64,000 nt of DNA from NCBI RefSeq assembly GCF_016907515.1, contig NZ_JAFBBY010000001.1, positions 992,001-1,056,000 on the forward strand, in the 5' to 3' direction. This stretch comes from Nocardioides nitrophenolicus (GTDB lineage: Bacteria; Actinomycetota; Actinomycetes; Propionibacteriales; Nocardioidaceae). The notes under the pieces were generated by a model. The model was not told where the DNA came from, searched no databases, and saw only the letters and a list, made by a program, of their open reading frames with translations. The translations under genes and the position numbers were made by a program. Below, piece by piece: positions 53,235 to 61,322 of this stretch. Numbering within the stretch: position 1 is the stretch's first letter; each line of letters begins with the position of its first letter.

Positions 53235-54740
53235 ATGACACTGCGGGTCACCGGGCTGCGCAAGTCCTTCGGCGGCGTGCACGCGCTGCGGGGTGTGGAC
53301 CTCACCGTCGAGGCGGGTGAGGTGCACGCCCTGCTCGGCCACAACGGCGCCGGGAAGTCCACCCTGATCACGGCGCTGGGCGGGGCCTTCCACCCCGACG
53401 GCGGCACCATCGAGGTGGGCGGTCGCAGCTATGCGGGGCTCACCCCGCGGCAGTCGATCGACGCGGGCATCGCGATCATCTTCCAGCACCTCAGCCTGGT
53501 CGACTCGCTCTCGGTCGTGGACAACATCTTCCTCGGCCAGGAGCACCGCCGCCTGGGCGTGGTCGACCGGCGCAGCCAGCGCGAGGCGGCGCGGCGGCTG
53601 CTCGACCGGCTCGGGGCCACGTCCTCGATCGACAGTCGGGTCGGCGACCTGCCGATGGGACAGAAGCAGCTGGTCGAGATCGCCAAGGCCCTCTCGCGCG
53701 ACCCGGTGGTGCTGATCCTGGACGAGCCGACCGCGGCGCTCTCCTCGCACGAGATCGGCGCCCTGGAGCGGACCGTCCGCTCGCTCCAGCAGCAGGGCCT
53801 GGCGATCTGCTACGTCACCCACCTGCTCGGCGAGGTCGAGCGGCTGGCCGACCGGATGACGGTGCTGCGCGACGGCCGGGTGCACGTGTCCACGACGCTG
53901 GCGGACAAGACCCGCCGCGACATCATCGAGGCGATCGCCGAGCCGCCGACCGACCTGCCGCCCGCCGGTCCGGTGCACGACGCCGACCCACCGCAGCTCG
54001 TGGTCCGCGGTCTCGCCGGGCCGGGCATCGGTCCGGTCGACCTCGAGGTCCGGCCGGGCGAGATCGTGGGGCTGTACGGCCTGATCGGCTCCGGTCGTAC
54101 CCGCACCCTGGAGATGGTCTTCGGCCGGCGGGCCCGTCAGGGCTCGATCACCGTCGGCGGCCGGGAGGTACGCCGGGCGACGCCGCGCGCCGCGCTCGCC
54201 GCCGGCCTGGCCCTGGTGCCAGGCGACCGTGGCCGCCAGGGCCTGTTCGCCTCGCTGAGCGCGCTCGACAACGCCCTGCTCCCGGCGCAGGGGGTGCTCT
54301 CCCGGTTCGGGCTGCGCCGGCGCCGCGCCGAGGCCGAGGCCTTCGAGCGGCTCGCCGCCTCGCTCTCGGTGCACCCGGCCACCCCTGACGCGCCGGCCCG
54401 GGCCTTCTCGGGCGGCAACCAGCAGAAGCTGCTGCTCGGCCGGTGGGTCAACGGCATCCTGCCGACCACCGTGCTGCTGCTCGACGAGCCCACCCAGGGC
54501 GTCGACGTACGTGCCCGCCACGAGATCTACCAGGTGGTGCGCGCCATCGCCTCGGAGCGTCGTACGGCGGTCGTCTTCGCCTCCACGGATCCCGAGGAGG
54601 TCGTCGCCCTCGCCGACCGCGCGCTGGTCATGCACGAGGGCCGGGTGGTCCGCGAGCTGGCCGGCGCGGCCCTCGACGAGGACGCCCTGCTGCACGCGAT
54701 CCACCAGTCCGACTCCGACCTCCAGGAGCACCTGTCATGA
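53235..54740 (+). CDS. ABC transporter ATPase with two nucleotide-binding domains (RbsA-like)
   Basis: A 501-residue protein with two ABC domains. The N-terminal one is intact (GHNGAGKST, LPMGQKQLVEIAKAL, VLILDEPTAAL). The C-terminal one is the degenerate type usual in this family (YGLIGSGRTRT, FSGGNQQKLLLGRWV, LLDEPTQGVDV). It drives import through the neighbouring permease. It starts 5 nt after the binding-protein gene. Confidence 0.94.
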   Translation: MTLRVTGLRKSFGGVHALRGVDLTVEAGEVHALLGHNGAGKSTLITALGGAFHPDGGTIEVGGRSYAGLTPRQSIDAGIAIIFQHLSLVDSLSVVDNIFLGQEHRRLGVVDRRSQREAARRLLDRLGATSSIDSRVGDLPMGQKQLVEIAKALSRDPVVLILDEPTAALSSHEIGALERTVRSLQQQGLAICYVTHLLGEVERLADRMTVLRDGRVHVSTTLADKTRRDIIEAIAEPPTDLPPAGPVHDADPPQLVVRGLAGPGIGPVDLEVRPGEIVGLYGLIGSGRTRTLEMVFGRRARQGSITVGGREVRRATPRAALAAGLALVPGDRGRQGLFASLSALDNALLPAQGVLSRFGLRRRRAEAEAFERLAASLSVHPATPDAPARAFSGGNQQKLLLGRWVNGILPTTVLLLDEPTQGVDVRARHEIYQVVRAIASERRTAVVFASTDPEEVVALADRALVMHEGRVVRELAGAALDEDALLHAIHQSDSDLQEHLS

Positions 54741-55732
54741 CCTCCCTCCACCTGCGCCGGCTCGCGCGCTACCCGCTGATCCCGGTCATCGTCGTGATGG
54801 CGATCGGCTTCGAGCTCGCGACCGGCAGCTTCGTCGGCAGCCAGAACCTGCTCGGCATCGCCACCGACAGCGCGACCCTCGCGATCGTCGCCGTCCCCTC
54901 CGCGCTGCTCGTGATCAGCGGCTATCTCGACCTGTCGGTCGGCTCGACGTACGCGCTCGGCGCGGTGGCCGCCGGCTGGCTCGCCTCCGAGCACGGCGGC
55001 GGCCTGCTCACCTGCGTGCTGCTCTCCCTGCTGGCCGGGCTGGCGGTGGGCGCGGTGAACGGCTTCCTGTGCTGCGTCGTCGGACTCTCGCCGTTCATCG
55101 TCACGCTCGGCACCCTCACCGCCGTCCGGGGGCTCGCGCAGCAGTTCGCGCCGCTGCCCCTGACCGGCTTCGGCGACTCCTTCGCCTGGCTCGGTGGGGC
55201 GAAGGTCGCGGGCCTGCCGTCGCCCGTCGTGATCGCCCTGGTCGTGGTGCTCGTCGCCGGGGCGATCCTCGCGCTCACCCCGGTGGGGCGGCACATCTAC
55301 GCGATCGGCGTCTCCCGTGAGGCGGCGTACCTGTCCGGCGTCCGGGTCCGCACCGTGCCCTTCGCGCTGTTCCTCGCCACCGGGGCCTGCGCGGCACTCG
55401 CCGGTGCGATCAAGGCATCGGTGCTCGGCGCCGTGCAGTCCGGTACGGCGGGCACCGGGTTCGAGCTCGCCGTGCTGACCGCGGTCCTGGTCGGCGGGGT
55501 CGCCCTCACCGGCGGGTCCGGAACACTGTTCGGGGTGGTGCTGGGAGTCGCCTTCCTCGGCATCCTGCAGAACGGGCTGACCCTGGTCGGCGTGCCCACC
55601 TTCTGGCAGCAGGTCGCCCAGGGTCTCGCGCTCGTCGTCGCCGCCGGGCTGGCCTACCTCGCACCGCGCCTGGAGGCGCTGGCCGCGGTGCGGCCGCCGA
55701 CGCTCCGGCGAGCGGCGCCGGCCACGACCTGA
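54737..55732 (+). CDS. ABC transporter permease (RbsC-like)
   Basis: A 331-residue membrane protein with 8-10 hydrophobic segments and the motif GYLDLSVGSTYALGAV, as in ribose/xylose-type permeases, plus GLSPFIVTLGTLTAVRGLA. The start ATG 54737 overlaps the ATPase stop (ATGA). It completes an RbsABC-type importer. The sugar-like family does not fix the substrate here. Confidence 0.93.
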   Translation: MTSLHLRRLARYPLIPVIVVMAIGFELATGSFVGSQNLLGIATDSATLAIVAVPSALLVISGYLDLSVGSTYALGAVAAGWLASEHGGGLLTCVLLSLLAGLAVGAVNGFLCCVVGLSPFIVTLGTLTAVRGLAQQFAPLPLTGFGDSFAWLGGAKVAGLPSPVVIALVVVLVAGAILALTPVGRHIYAIGVSREAAYLSGVRVRTVPFALFLATGACAALAGAIKASVLGAVQSGTAGTGFELAVLTAVLVGGVALTGGSGTLFGVVLGVAFLGILQNGLTLVGVPTFWQQVAQGLALVVAAGLAYLAPRLEALAAVRPPTLRRAAPATT

Positions 55733-55759
55733 GCCTCTTCCACCCAGCCTCGTCTGTTT

Positions 55760-55765
55760 TAGAAT
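55760..55765 (+). promoter_or_regulatory. -10 box of a leaderless regulator gene
   Basis: TAGAAT lies 6 nt before GTG 55772, within the short AT-rich CTGTTTTAGAATC. Confidence 0.6.
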
Positions 55766-55771
55766 CGCGGG

Positions 55772-56494
55772 GTGGACCTGGTGAGCGCCTCCGGCGCCGT
55801 CGCGATCGGCGCGCTCGCCGACCCGACCCGGCGCGCGCTCTACGACTACGTCGCCCGCCAGCCCGACGCCGTCGGCCGCGACGCCACCTCCGCCGCACTC
55901 GGCATCGCCAAGCACACGGTGAGCTTCCACCTCGACCGGCTGGCCGAGGAGGGCCTGCTGGAGGTGGAGTTCCGCCGGCTCAGCGGGCGCAGCGGGCCGG
56001 GCGCCGGCCGGCCCAGCAAGCTCTACCGGCGCTCGGCCCGCGAGTTCGCGGTCACCCTGCCGCCCCGCCGCTACGACCTGGTCGGCGACATCCTCGCCGC
56101 CGCGGTCGGTCGGGCCGGCGCCGGTGAGGACCTCGACGCCGCGCTCGCGGCCGCGGCGCACGCCGAGGGACAGGCCGTCGGCGGCGCGGCCGCCGGTGCC
56201 GCCGGTGCCGCCGGGGTCGCCGCTCGCCCGGGACTGCCCGACCTGGCCTCGGTGCTGGCCGGCCAGGGCTACGAGCCTGCCGTCACCCCCGGCTCGGTGT
56301 GCCTGGCGAACTGCCCGTTCGACGCGCTCGCCCAGAAGCACACCGCCCTGGTCTGCGGCCTCAACCGGTCGTTCGTCCAGGGCGTGGCCGACGGCCTCGG
56401 CTGCGCCGGGGTCACCGCCCACCTCGAGCCCGATCCCCCGCACTGCTGCGTGACCGTGCGGGCCGATGGACACGCAGCCCCGAGCGGAGAATGA
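55772..56494 (+). CDS. SufR-like winged-helix regulator with C-terminal cysteine motif
   Basis: A 240-residue regulator. The N-terminal winged helix (IGALADPTRRALYDYVARQPDAVGRDATSAALGIAKHTVSFHLDRLAEEGLL) is of the ArsR/DeoR type. The C-terminal region (VCLANCPFDALAQKHTALVCGLNRSF ... PHCCV) matches the iron-sulfur-binding part of SufR-type repressors, with CPFD where CPFH is usual. It may sense iron-sulfur status, oxygen or metal. No suf genes are nearby. GTG start follows a -10 box, so it is probably leaderless. An Ala/Gly linker splits the two halves. Confidence 0.85.
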   Translation: MDLVSASGAVAIGALADPTRRALYDYVARQPDAVGRDATSAALGIAKHTVSFHLDRLAEEGLLEVEFRRLSGRSGPGAGRPSKLYRRSAREFAVTLPPRRYDLVGDILAAAVGRAGAGEDLDAALAAAAHAEGQAVGGAAAGAAGAAGVAARPGLPDLASVLAGQGYEPAVTPGSVCLANCPFDALAQKHTALVCGLNRSFVQGVADGLGCAGVTAHLEPDPPHCCVTVRADGHAAPSGE

Positions 56495-56507
56495 TCGAGG
56501 CGTGGCC

Positions 56508-57266
56508 ATGTTCGAGGTGGCAGACGCCTACATCAGCTTCATGGGCCGGTTCTCCACTCCCCTGGCCCCGCTCTTCGCCGACCTGGGCCTGGCCGGGGTC
56601 GCTCCGACGTCGGCCGTGCTCGACGTCGGCTGCGGTCCCGGGATGCTGACCGCCGAGCTGGTCCGCCGGCAGGGAGCCGCCCAGGTCAGTGCCGTCGACC
56701 CGGTCGGGAGCTTCGTGACCGCCGCCGCTGCCGCGCACCCCGGCGCCGTCGTACGCCAGGCGTCGGCGGAGTCCCTCCCCTTCCCCGACGATTCCTTCGA
56801 CGCCACCCTCGCCCAGCTCGTCGTGCACTTCATGACCGACCCGGCGGCCGGCATCGGCGAGATGCGGCGGGTCACCCGCCCCGGCGGACGCGTGAGTGCG
56901 TGCGTCTGGGACCACGGTGGCGGCACCGGCCCGCTCTCGGCCTTCTGGGACGCGGTCCGCGTCGTCGCCCCCACCGTCCCCGACGAGTCCTCGCTCCCCG
57001 GCTCCAACGCCGGCGACCTCGCCGCGCTGCTGGTGGCGACCGGGCTGCACGAGGTCACCGAGGTCCCGCTCACCGTCGCCGTCACCTTCGCCTCCTTCGA
57101 CGCCTGGTGGGAGCCCTACACCTTCGGCGTCGGCACCGCCGGCGTCGCCTTCGACGCACTGTCCCCCGAGCAGCAGGTGCGGGTGGTCGAGCTGCTGCAG
57201 GCCGAGCTCGGCGACGGGCCGTTCACCATGTCGGCCACCGCGTGGGCGGCGACCGGTGTCCGCTGA
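56508..57266 (+). CDS. Class I SAM-dependent methyltransferase
   Basis: A 252-residue Rossmann-fold methyltransferase: SAM motif VLDVGCGPGMLTAEL, acidic residue in VSAVDPVGSF, ASAESLPFPDDSFDATLAQLVVHFM, and RVTRPGGRVSACVWD. It is of the UbiE/Methyltransf_11 type with unknown substrate. ATG 56508 is chosen because GAGG lies 7 nt upstream; ATG 56466 would overlap the SufR-like gene by 29 nt. Probably cotranscribed with that regulator. Confidence 0.88.
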   Translation: MFEVADAYISFMGRFSTPLAPLFADLGLAGVAPTSAVLDVGCGPGMLTAELVRRQGAAQVSAVDPVGSFVTAAAAAHPGAVVRQASAESLPFPDDSFDATLAQLVVHFMTDPAAGIGEMRRVTRPGGRVSACVWDHGGGTGPLSAFWDAVRVVAPTVPDESSLPGSNAGDLAALLVATGLHEVTEVPLTVAVTFASFDAWWEPYTFGVGTAGVAFDALSPEQQVRVVELLQAELGDGPFTMSATAWAATGVR

Positions 57267-57438
57267 GGCTGACGACGCCGCCGGGCGGGCCGCCCTCGAC
57301 CGCTGGATCCTGTCCGGAGGGCACTGGGAGGTGGTCGGCGAGCGTGACGGCCTGGCCACGGTCGCGCTGCTGACGTGTGACGGCGGGCAGGAGATGGAGC
57401 GGGTCGTCGTACCGGTGGCGGGGTTGCCGGGCTCCTGA
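57256..57438 (+). CDS. Small conserved-looking protein of unknown function
   Basis: A 60-residue product from GTG 57256, overlapping the methyltransferase end by 11 nt. The core (GGHWEVVGERDGLATVALLTCDGGQEMERVVV) recalls short actinobacterial proteins with a strand-rich 'LLTCDGGEEMERL' motif. Codon use fits a real gene. The start is uncertain because no good Shine-Dalgarno is present; coupling to the methyltransferase would explain this. Confidence 0.6.
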   Translation: MSAEADDAAGRAALDRWILSGGHWEVVGERDGLATVALLTCDGGQEMERVVVPVAGLPGS

Positions 57439-57497
57439 CCTCGACCTACGGTCAGAACACGCGAGTTCGCGCTGGCGCGCCGCGCGTCGACACGTGA

Positions 57498-58906
57498 TCA
57501 GGCGGCGCGTGGTCGTGCTGGTGCGTAGGCGGCCCCGGCCTTGCGGAGGTTGTCGAGGGTGTTGCGTGGGGGTGGGGTCCAGACGGGTTGACCGGTGTCG
57601 TGGTCGATGTGGACGACCCAGGGGGTCTGGTGGATCAGGACGTGGTGGTGGCGACACAGCATGACGAGGTTGTCGAGGCTGGTCGCGCCGCCGTCGGCCC
57701 AGTGGACGACGTGGTGGGCATCGCAGGCCAGGGGCATGCGGGTGCAGCCGGGGAACGCGCAGTGCCGGTCGCGGATGACCAGGGCGATCCAGATCGCGGC
57801 GGTGACGAGTCGTTGGGCACGGCCCACATCGAGGACCTGGCCCTGGGCCCCCAGGACGCCGGGGATGATCTCGGCATCACAGGCCATCCGGCGCACGGCG
57901 GTCGCGGAGAACCGGGCGCCGGTCGGGGTGTGCCCGTTGCGGGCCAGGCCGGCGTCGATGACCTTCTGCTTGAGCGATTCCTGGTCGATCAGCACGACCA
58001 CGCGTGGCTTGGTGCCGTGGTCACGGGGCAGCTCGTCGGTCGCGGTGAGCCGGTCACACGCGTCGACGAGGGCGTCCCACAGTCGGGCACCCGCATCGCG
58101 GGGGTCACGCCCGTCGTGACTGCAACCCGGCGTCAGACAGGCGGCACCGGTCGCGACCCCGTCGTCGTCGAACATGGGCTGGCCGGGTCGACGGGTGACG
58201 CCGCCACAGGCGCCGGGTTCGGTGGTGGCCGGGGCGGAGAGGGGTGGAGGGTGGCCTTGATCCTCTCGGCGTCCTCGAGGGTGCCGTAGCCCTTGAGGCG
58301 GACGCCGCCGTGGCCGTCCTCGGCGAAGGAGAGGTGCCGGGCGTTGTGGGCACCGCGCTCGGCCTTGGCCTTCTCCTTGTCCGCGTTCACCAGTGCTGCG
58401 TCCGGGTCGAGCTCACGGACCACGTCACCGAAAGCGTTCTGCAGATCAGTGGCGTCATGACCACGGGTGTCGACCAGCCCGAGCATCGCCCCGGCCACCG
58501 CGGTCCGGAACTCCGACACCCGGGGCAACGTGTGCACCTTCGAGGCGATCGCCCGCGCCTGGGGCAGGGTGACCCGCCCGGTCTCGAGGGCGGCCTGGAC
58601 CTCGGGCAGGTCGCGCAGCTGCTCGACCGCGCGGACCAGCCCACCCCCGGCCCCCTTGTGCCCGCCCGTGACATGGGTCAGGTAGTCCTTGACCGAGGCC
58701 CAACCCAGGTCTTGCACCGCATCCGTGGCTTCGAGTCGAGCGACCCCACGCAACAGGGCGGCGTCGAGGAACGACCGGGACGCGGCGATCGCCTCCACGC
58801 CAGCCACCGTCTCGGGGCCGTCGAGGACCTCCCAGTCGGCACCGGCCAGATCCGCGGCACGCTGCGCCACGGCGGTTGCCGTGTCGAGCGCCCCGAGAGA
58901 AGTCAT
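57498..58906 (-). pseudogene. DUF222/HNH endonuclease (13E12-repeat type), frameshifted
   Basis: The N-terminal half (58133-58906) carries the DUF222 domain (EAIAASRSFLDAALLRGVARLEA, GRVTLPQARAIASKVHTLP). The C-terminal half (57498-58175) carries the HNH nuclease motif CDAHHVVHWADGGATSLDNLVMLCRHHH. They lie in different frames. One missing base in the G-run at 58241-58244 explains it: restoring it joins the halves through a normal linker. Either a true frameshift or a sequencing error at a homopolymer. ATG 58906 is the start, with a perfect LexA box 14 nt upstream. Confidence 0.88.
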
Positions 58907-58917
58907 GCGCTCATCCT

Positions 58918-58937
58918 ACTCGAACATATGTTCGAGT
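58918..58937. promoter_or_regulatory. LexA (SOS) box
   Basis: ACTCGAACATATGTTCGAGT is a 20-bp perfect palindrome containing TCGAAC-N4-GTTCGA, the actinobacterial LexA consensus. It sits 12-31 nt before the DUF222/HNH start. Confidence 0.92.
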
Positions 58938-59155
58938 CAAGTCGTGCGGCGGGTTCTTCGCTTGCTTCAGCTAGACGCCGCGGGCCACGCTGCCGTCCAC
59001 TCCTGCGATAGAGGTCAATTCGTGTTGATTGCCGACAACGACCCGGCCGATCACCACGAGGTCGAGGTGCGCTTCGACGACGTGGAGTCGCCGTGATCAG
59101 TGACGACCGATAGCCTGCGAACGAACAGTCCGGGCGCCCAGCCATCGCATGCTCG
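58938..59155. other. Intergenic region with a possible gene remnant
   Basis: No full gene is seen. A 24-codon frame ending at 59096 (acidic, ADNDPADHHEVEVRFDDVESP) has coding-like base composition but no start signal. It may be the tail of a lost gene. Confidence 0.3.
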
Positions 59156-60574
59156 TCAGGAAGCCCCCTCGCCCTCAGCCTCCACCACCGGGTCCGGCAG
59201 CGTCCACCGGTCGCCACGTCGCGGGTGGATGAACCCGAAGTAGTACGCCACCCCGATCCCGACCGTGACCAGGCCGATGACCAGCTGCGAGGGCGCGTCC
59301 CGCCCGACCTCGGCGCAGACGTACAGCATCCCGGCGACGAGCAGCACCGGAGGGAGCGGCCACAGCGGCATCCGGTAGCCACGCGACATCGCGCGGCCGG
59401 CGCGCCGCAGCCGCAGGGCGCAGGCGCCGACGACGAGGTAGACGAGGGCGACGGAGGCGCCGGTGGCCGTGATCAGCCAGGTCAGCGGGATGAAGGCGGC
59501 GGTGAGCGCGGAGAGTGCGCCGACCAGGAGGGTGGCGTTGACGGGCGAGCGGAAGCGCGGATGGATCCGGCCGAGCACGTCGTCGACCGGGCCGGGCCAG
59601 GAGCGGTCGCGGGCCGAGGCGTAGACCAGGCGGGCGATCTGGATGATCACGGCGATGACGGCGTTCACGATGGCCAGCGCGACGCCGACGCTCACCGCGG
59701 TGTTGAGCGCCGAGCCACCGCGCTCGAGGAGGAAGTAGTTCATCGGGGCGTCGCTCCCGAGCAGCGCCTCCATGCTGGGGGCGCCGATGACGGCGGCGGC
59801 GAGCGGGACGATCTCGACGAGGGCGGTGACGACCAGCGAGACCAGGATGACGCGGCCGATGGTGCGGTCGGCGTCCTTGGTCTCCTCGACGTAGTAGACG
59901 GCGGCGCCGTACCCGTTGAAGGCGAACAGCGCGACCGGCAGCAGCGCGATGATCGCGGCGACGCCGACGGTCTCGAGGCCGTGGTCGCCCGCGGCCTGCG
60001 CGGAGAGGAAGGCACCGGGACCGCGCTCGGGGTTCAGGAAGCCGAGCACGGTCAGGACGACGAGCGCGAGCAGCTCGGTCGCGAGGAAGACGCCGGTCAC
60101 CCACGCGTTGGTGCGGATGTCGAGCGCCGCGACGGCGGTCGTCGCCACGATCACCACGACCCCGACCCAGACCCCGTCGAGCGCCGACCAGGCGGCGCTG
60201 AGGTAGTCGCCGGTGCCGAGCGCGATCACGGCGATGATCAGGATCCCGTTGACCATGGTCAGCATGAAGGTGCCGAACCCGAGCGGACGGCCGAGCAGCC
60301 GCGCGGTCCAGGTGTACTCACCGCCCGTGACCGGGTACGTCGCCGACAGCTCGGCGTAGCAGACGCCGACGAGCACGGCGGCCAGCGCCGCGAGCCCGAG
60401 GGTGAGCACCGAGGCGCCGCCGACGCCCAGCAGGATCGCCGGGACGATGATGAAGACGCTGGACGCCGGCGTCACCGACGAGAGCGTGATGAGGATGTTC
60501 TCGCGCATCGTCAGCGAGCGCGCGAGCTCCTGCTCGTAGCGGCCGGCGGAGGCGACCTGGTGCAGCTCGGACAT
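59156..60574 (-). CDS. APC-family permease
   Basis: A 472-residue transporter with about twelve hydrophobic segments. It begins SLTMRENILITLSSVTPASSVFIIVPAILLGVGGAS and contains PVTGGEYTW and FNGYGAAVYYVEETKDADRTIGRV, typical of amino-acid/polyamine/organocation carriers. AGGGG precedes ATG 60574. It is divergent from a TetR gene that is followed by a DmpA-type peptidase, suggesting uptake of a peptide or amino acid amide. Substrate unknown. Confidence 0.92.
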   Translation of the reverse strand: MSELHQVASAGRYEQELARSLTMRENILITLSSVTPASSVFIIVPAILLGVGGASVLTLGLAALAAVLVGVCYAELSATYPVTGGEYTWTARLLGRPLGFGTFMLTMVNGILIIAVIALGTGDYLSAAWSALDGVWVGVVVIVATTAVAALDIRTNAWVTGVFLATELLALVVLTVLGFLNPERGPGAFLSAQAAGDHGLETVGVAAIIALLPVALFAFNGYGAAVYYVEETKDADRTIGRVILVSLVVTALVEIVPLAAAVIGAPSMEALLGSDAPMNYFLLERGGSALNTAVSVGVALAIVNAVIAVIIQIARLVYASARDRSWPGPVDDVLGRIHPRFRSPVNATLLVGALSALTAAFIPLTWLITATGASVALVYLVVGACALRLRRAGRAMSRGYRMPLWPLPPVLLVAGMLYVCAEVGRDAPSQLVIGLVTVGIGVAYYFGFIHPRRGDRWTLPDPVVEAEGEGAS

Positions 60575-60584
60575 GGCACCCCTT

Positions 60585-60605
60585 TCTTTGACGCTGAATC
60601 AAAGA
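60585..60605. promoter_or_regulatory. TCTTTGA inverted repeat before the permease gene
   Basis: TCTTTGA and TCAAAGA (7 bp, 7-bp spacer) end 11 nt before the permease ATG. A possible second operator for the TetR protein or another regulator. Confidence 0.45.
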
Positions 60606-60644
60606 ACTGATTGGATACCGCTGTCAATAGGCAATCTGTAACCT

Positions 60645-60675
60645 CTGCTTTCCTGACGGTGCGTTAGGAAAGCAG
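60645..60675. promoter_or_regulatory. Operator-like palindrome before the TetR gene
   Basis: CTGCTTTCCTGAC (60645-60657) and GTTAGGAAAGCAG (60663-60675) form 13-bp arms with one mismatch and a 5-bp spacer. It ends 14 nt before GTG 60690 and suits TetR autorepression. Confidence 0.65.
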
Positions 60676-60689
60676 CGAGGAGGCACGGG

Positions 60690-61322
60690 GTGGCACGGTT
60701 CAAGGACCAGGAGCAGCGGCGCGACCAGATCGTCGCCGCGGCCCTCCAGGTGCTCCGCGAGGTCGGGGCCGCGGGCCTGCGGATCCGCGACGTCGCGGCG
60801 CGCGCGGGCGTCTCGACCGGCACCGTGCACTACTACTTCGACGACGTCCAGGGCCTGCTCAACGAGGTCCACGCCCGGGCCCGCAAGCGGTTCTACGACG
60901 ACCGGCTCTCGCTGGTCACGCAGTACCCCGACGCCCGCGACAAGCTGGTCGCCACCATCCGTGGCGGCCTGCCGTCCTCCCCCGACGACGACCTGGTCGG
61001 TGCGCTCTACCAGCTCGACGGCCACCTCCGGCTGCGCGAGGACAACGCCGAGCTGTTCGCCGCGCTCTACGACACCCAGGTCGCGATCTACGTCGGCATC
61101 CTCGAGGTCGGGGTCGCCCAGGGCCACTTCACCCTCACCTCCGAGGCCACCGACATCGCGCAGAACCTGGTCGCGCTCGAGGACGCGTACGGCGAGCACA
61201 TCGTCATCGGTATCCGCTCCCTCGACTACGAGCGGACCGTGTCCCTGATCTGCGGGTACGCCCGCCTCGCCACCGGCTGCGCCGACATCACCCCCGAACG
61301 AGAGGTCTCCCGTGCCCACTGA
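60690..61322 (+). CDS. TetR-family transcriptional regulator
   Basis: A 210-residue regulator with N-terminal HTH RRDQIVAAALQVLREVGAAGLRIRDVAARAGVSTGTVHYYFDDVQGLLNE. The C-terminal domain is of the type (BetI-like) that controls amine and osmolyte genes. AGGAGG precedes GTG 60690. It is cotranscribed with the peptidase gene (11-nt overlap) and divergent from the permease. Confidence 0.92.
   Translation: MARFKDQEQRRDQIVAAALQVLREVGAAGLRIRDVAARAGVSTGTVHYYFDDVQGLLNEVHARARKRFYDDRLSLVTQYPDARDKLVATIRGGLPSSPDDDLVGALYQLDGHLRLREDNAELFAALYDTQVAIYVGILEVGVAQGHFTLTSEATDIAQNLVALEDAYGEHIVIGIRSLDYERTVSLICGYARLATGCADITPEREVSRAH

Noticed and set aside
55772..56494. Plain ArsR-family metal repressor
   Set aside because: The C-terminal NCPF...VCG...CC motif fits SufR-type proteins better than ArsR metal sites.
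57223..58175. Two separate intact genes in the DUF222/HNH region
   Set aside because: Each half alone lacks a domain the family always has, and a single base restores one continuous protein.
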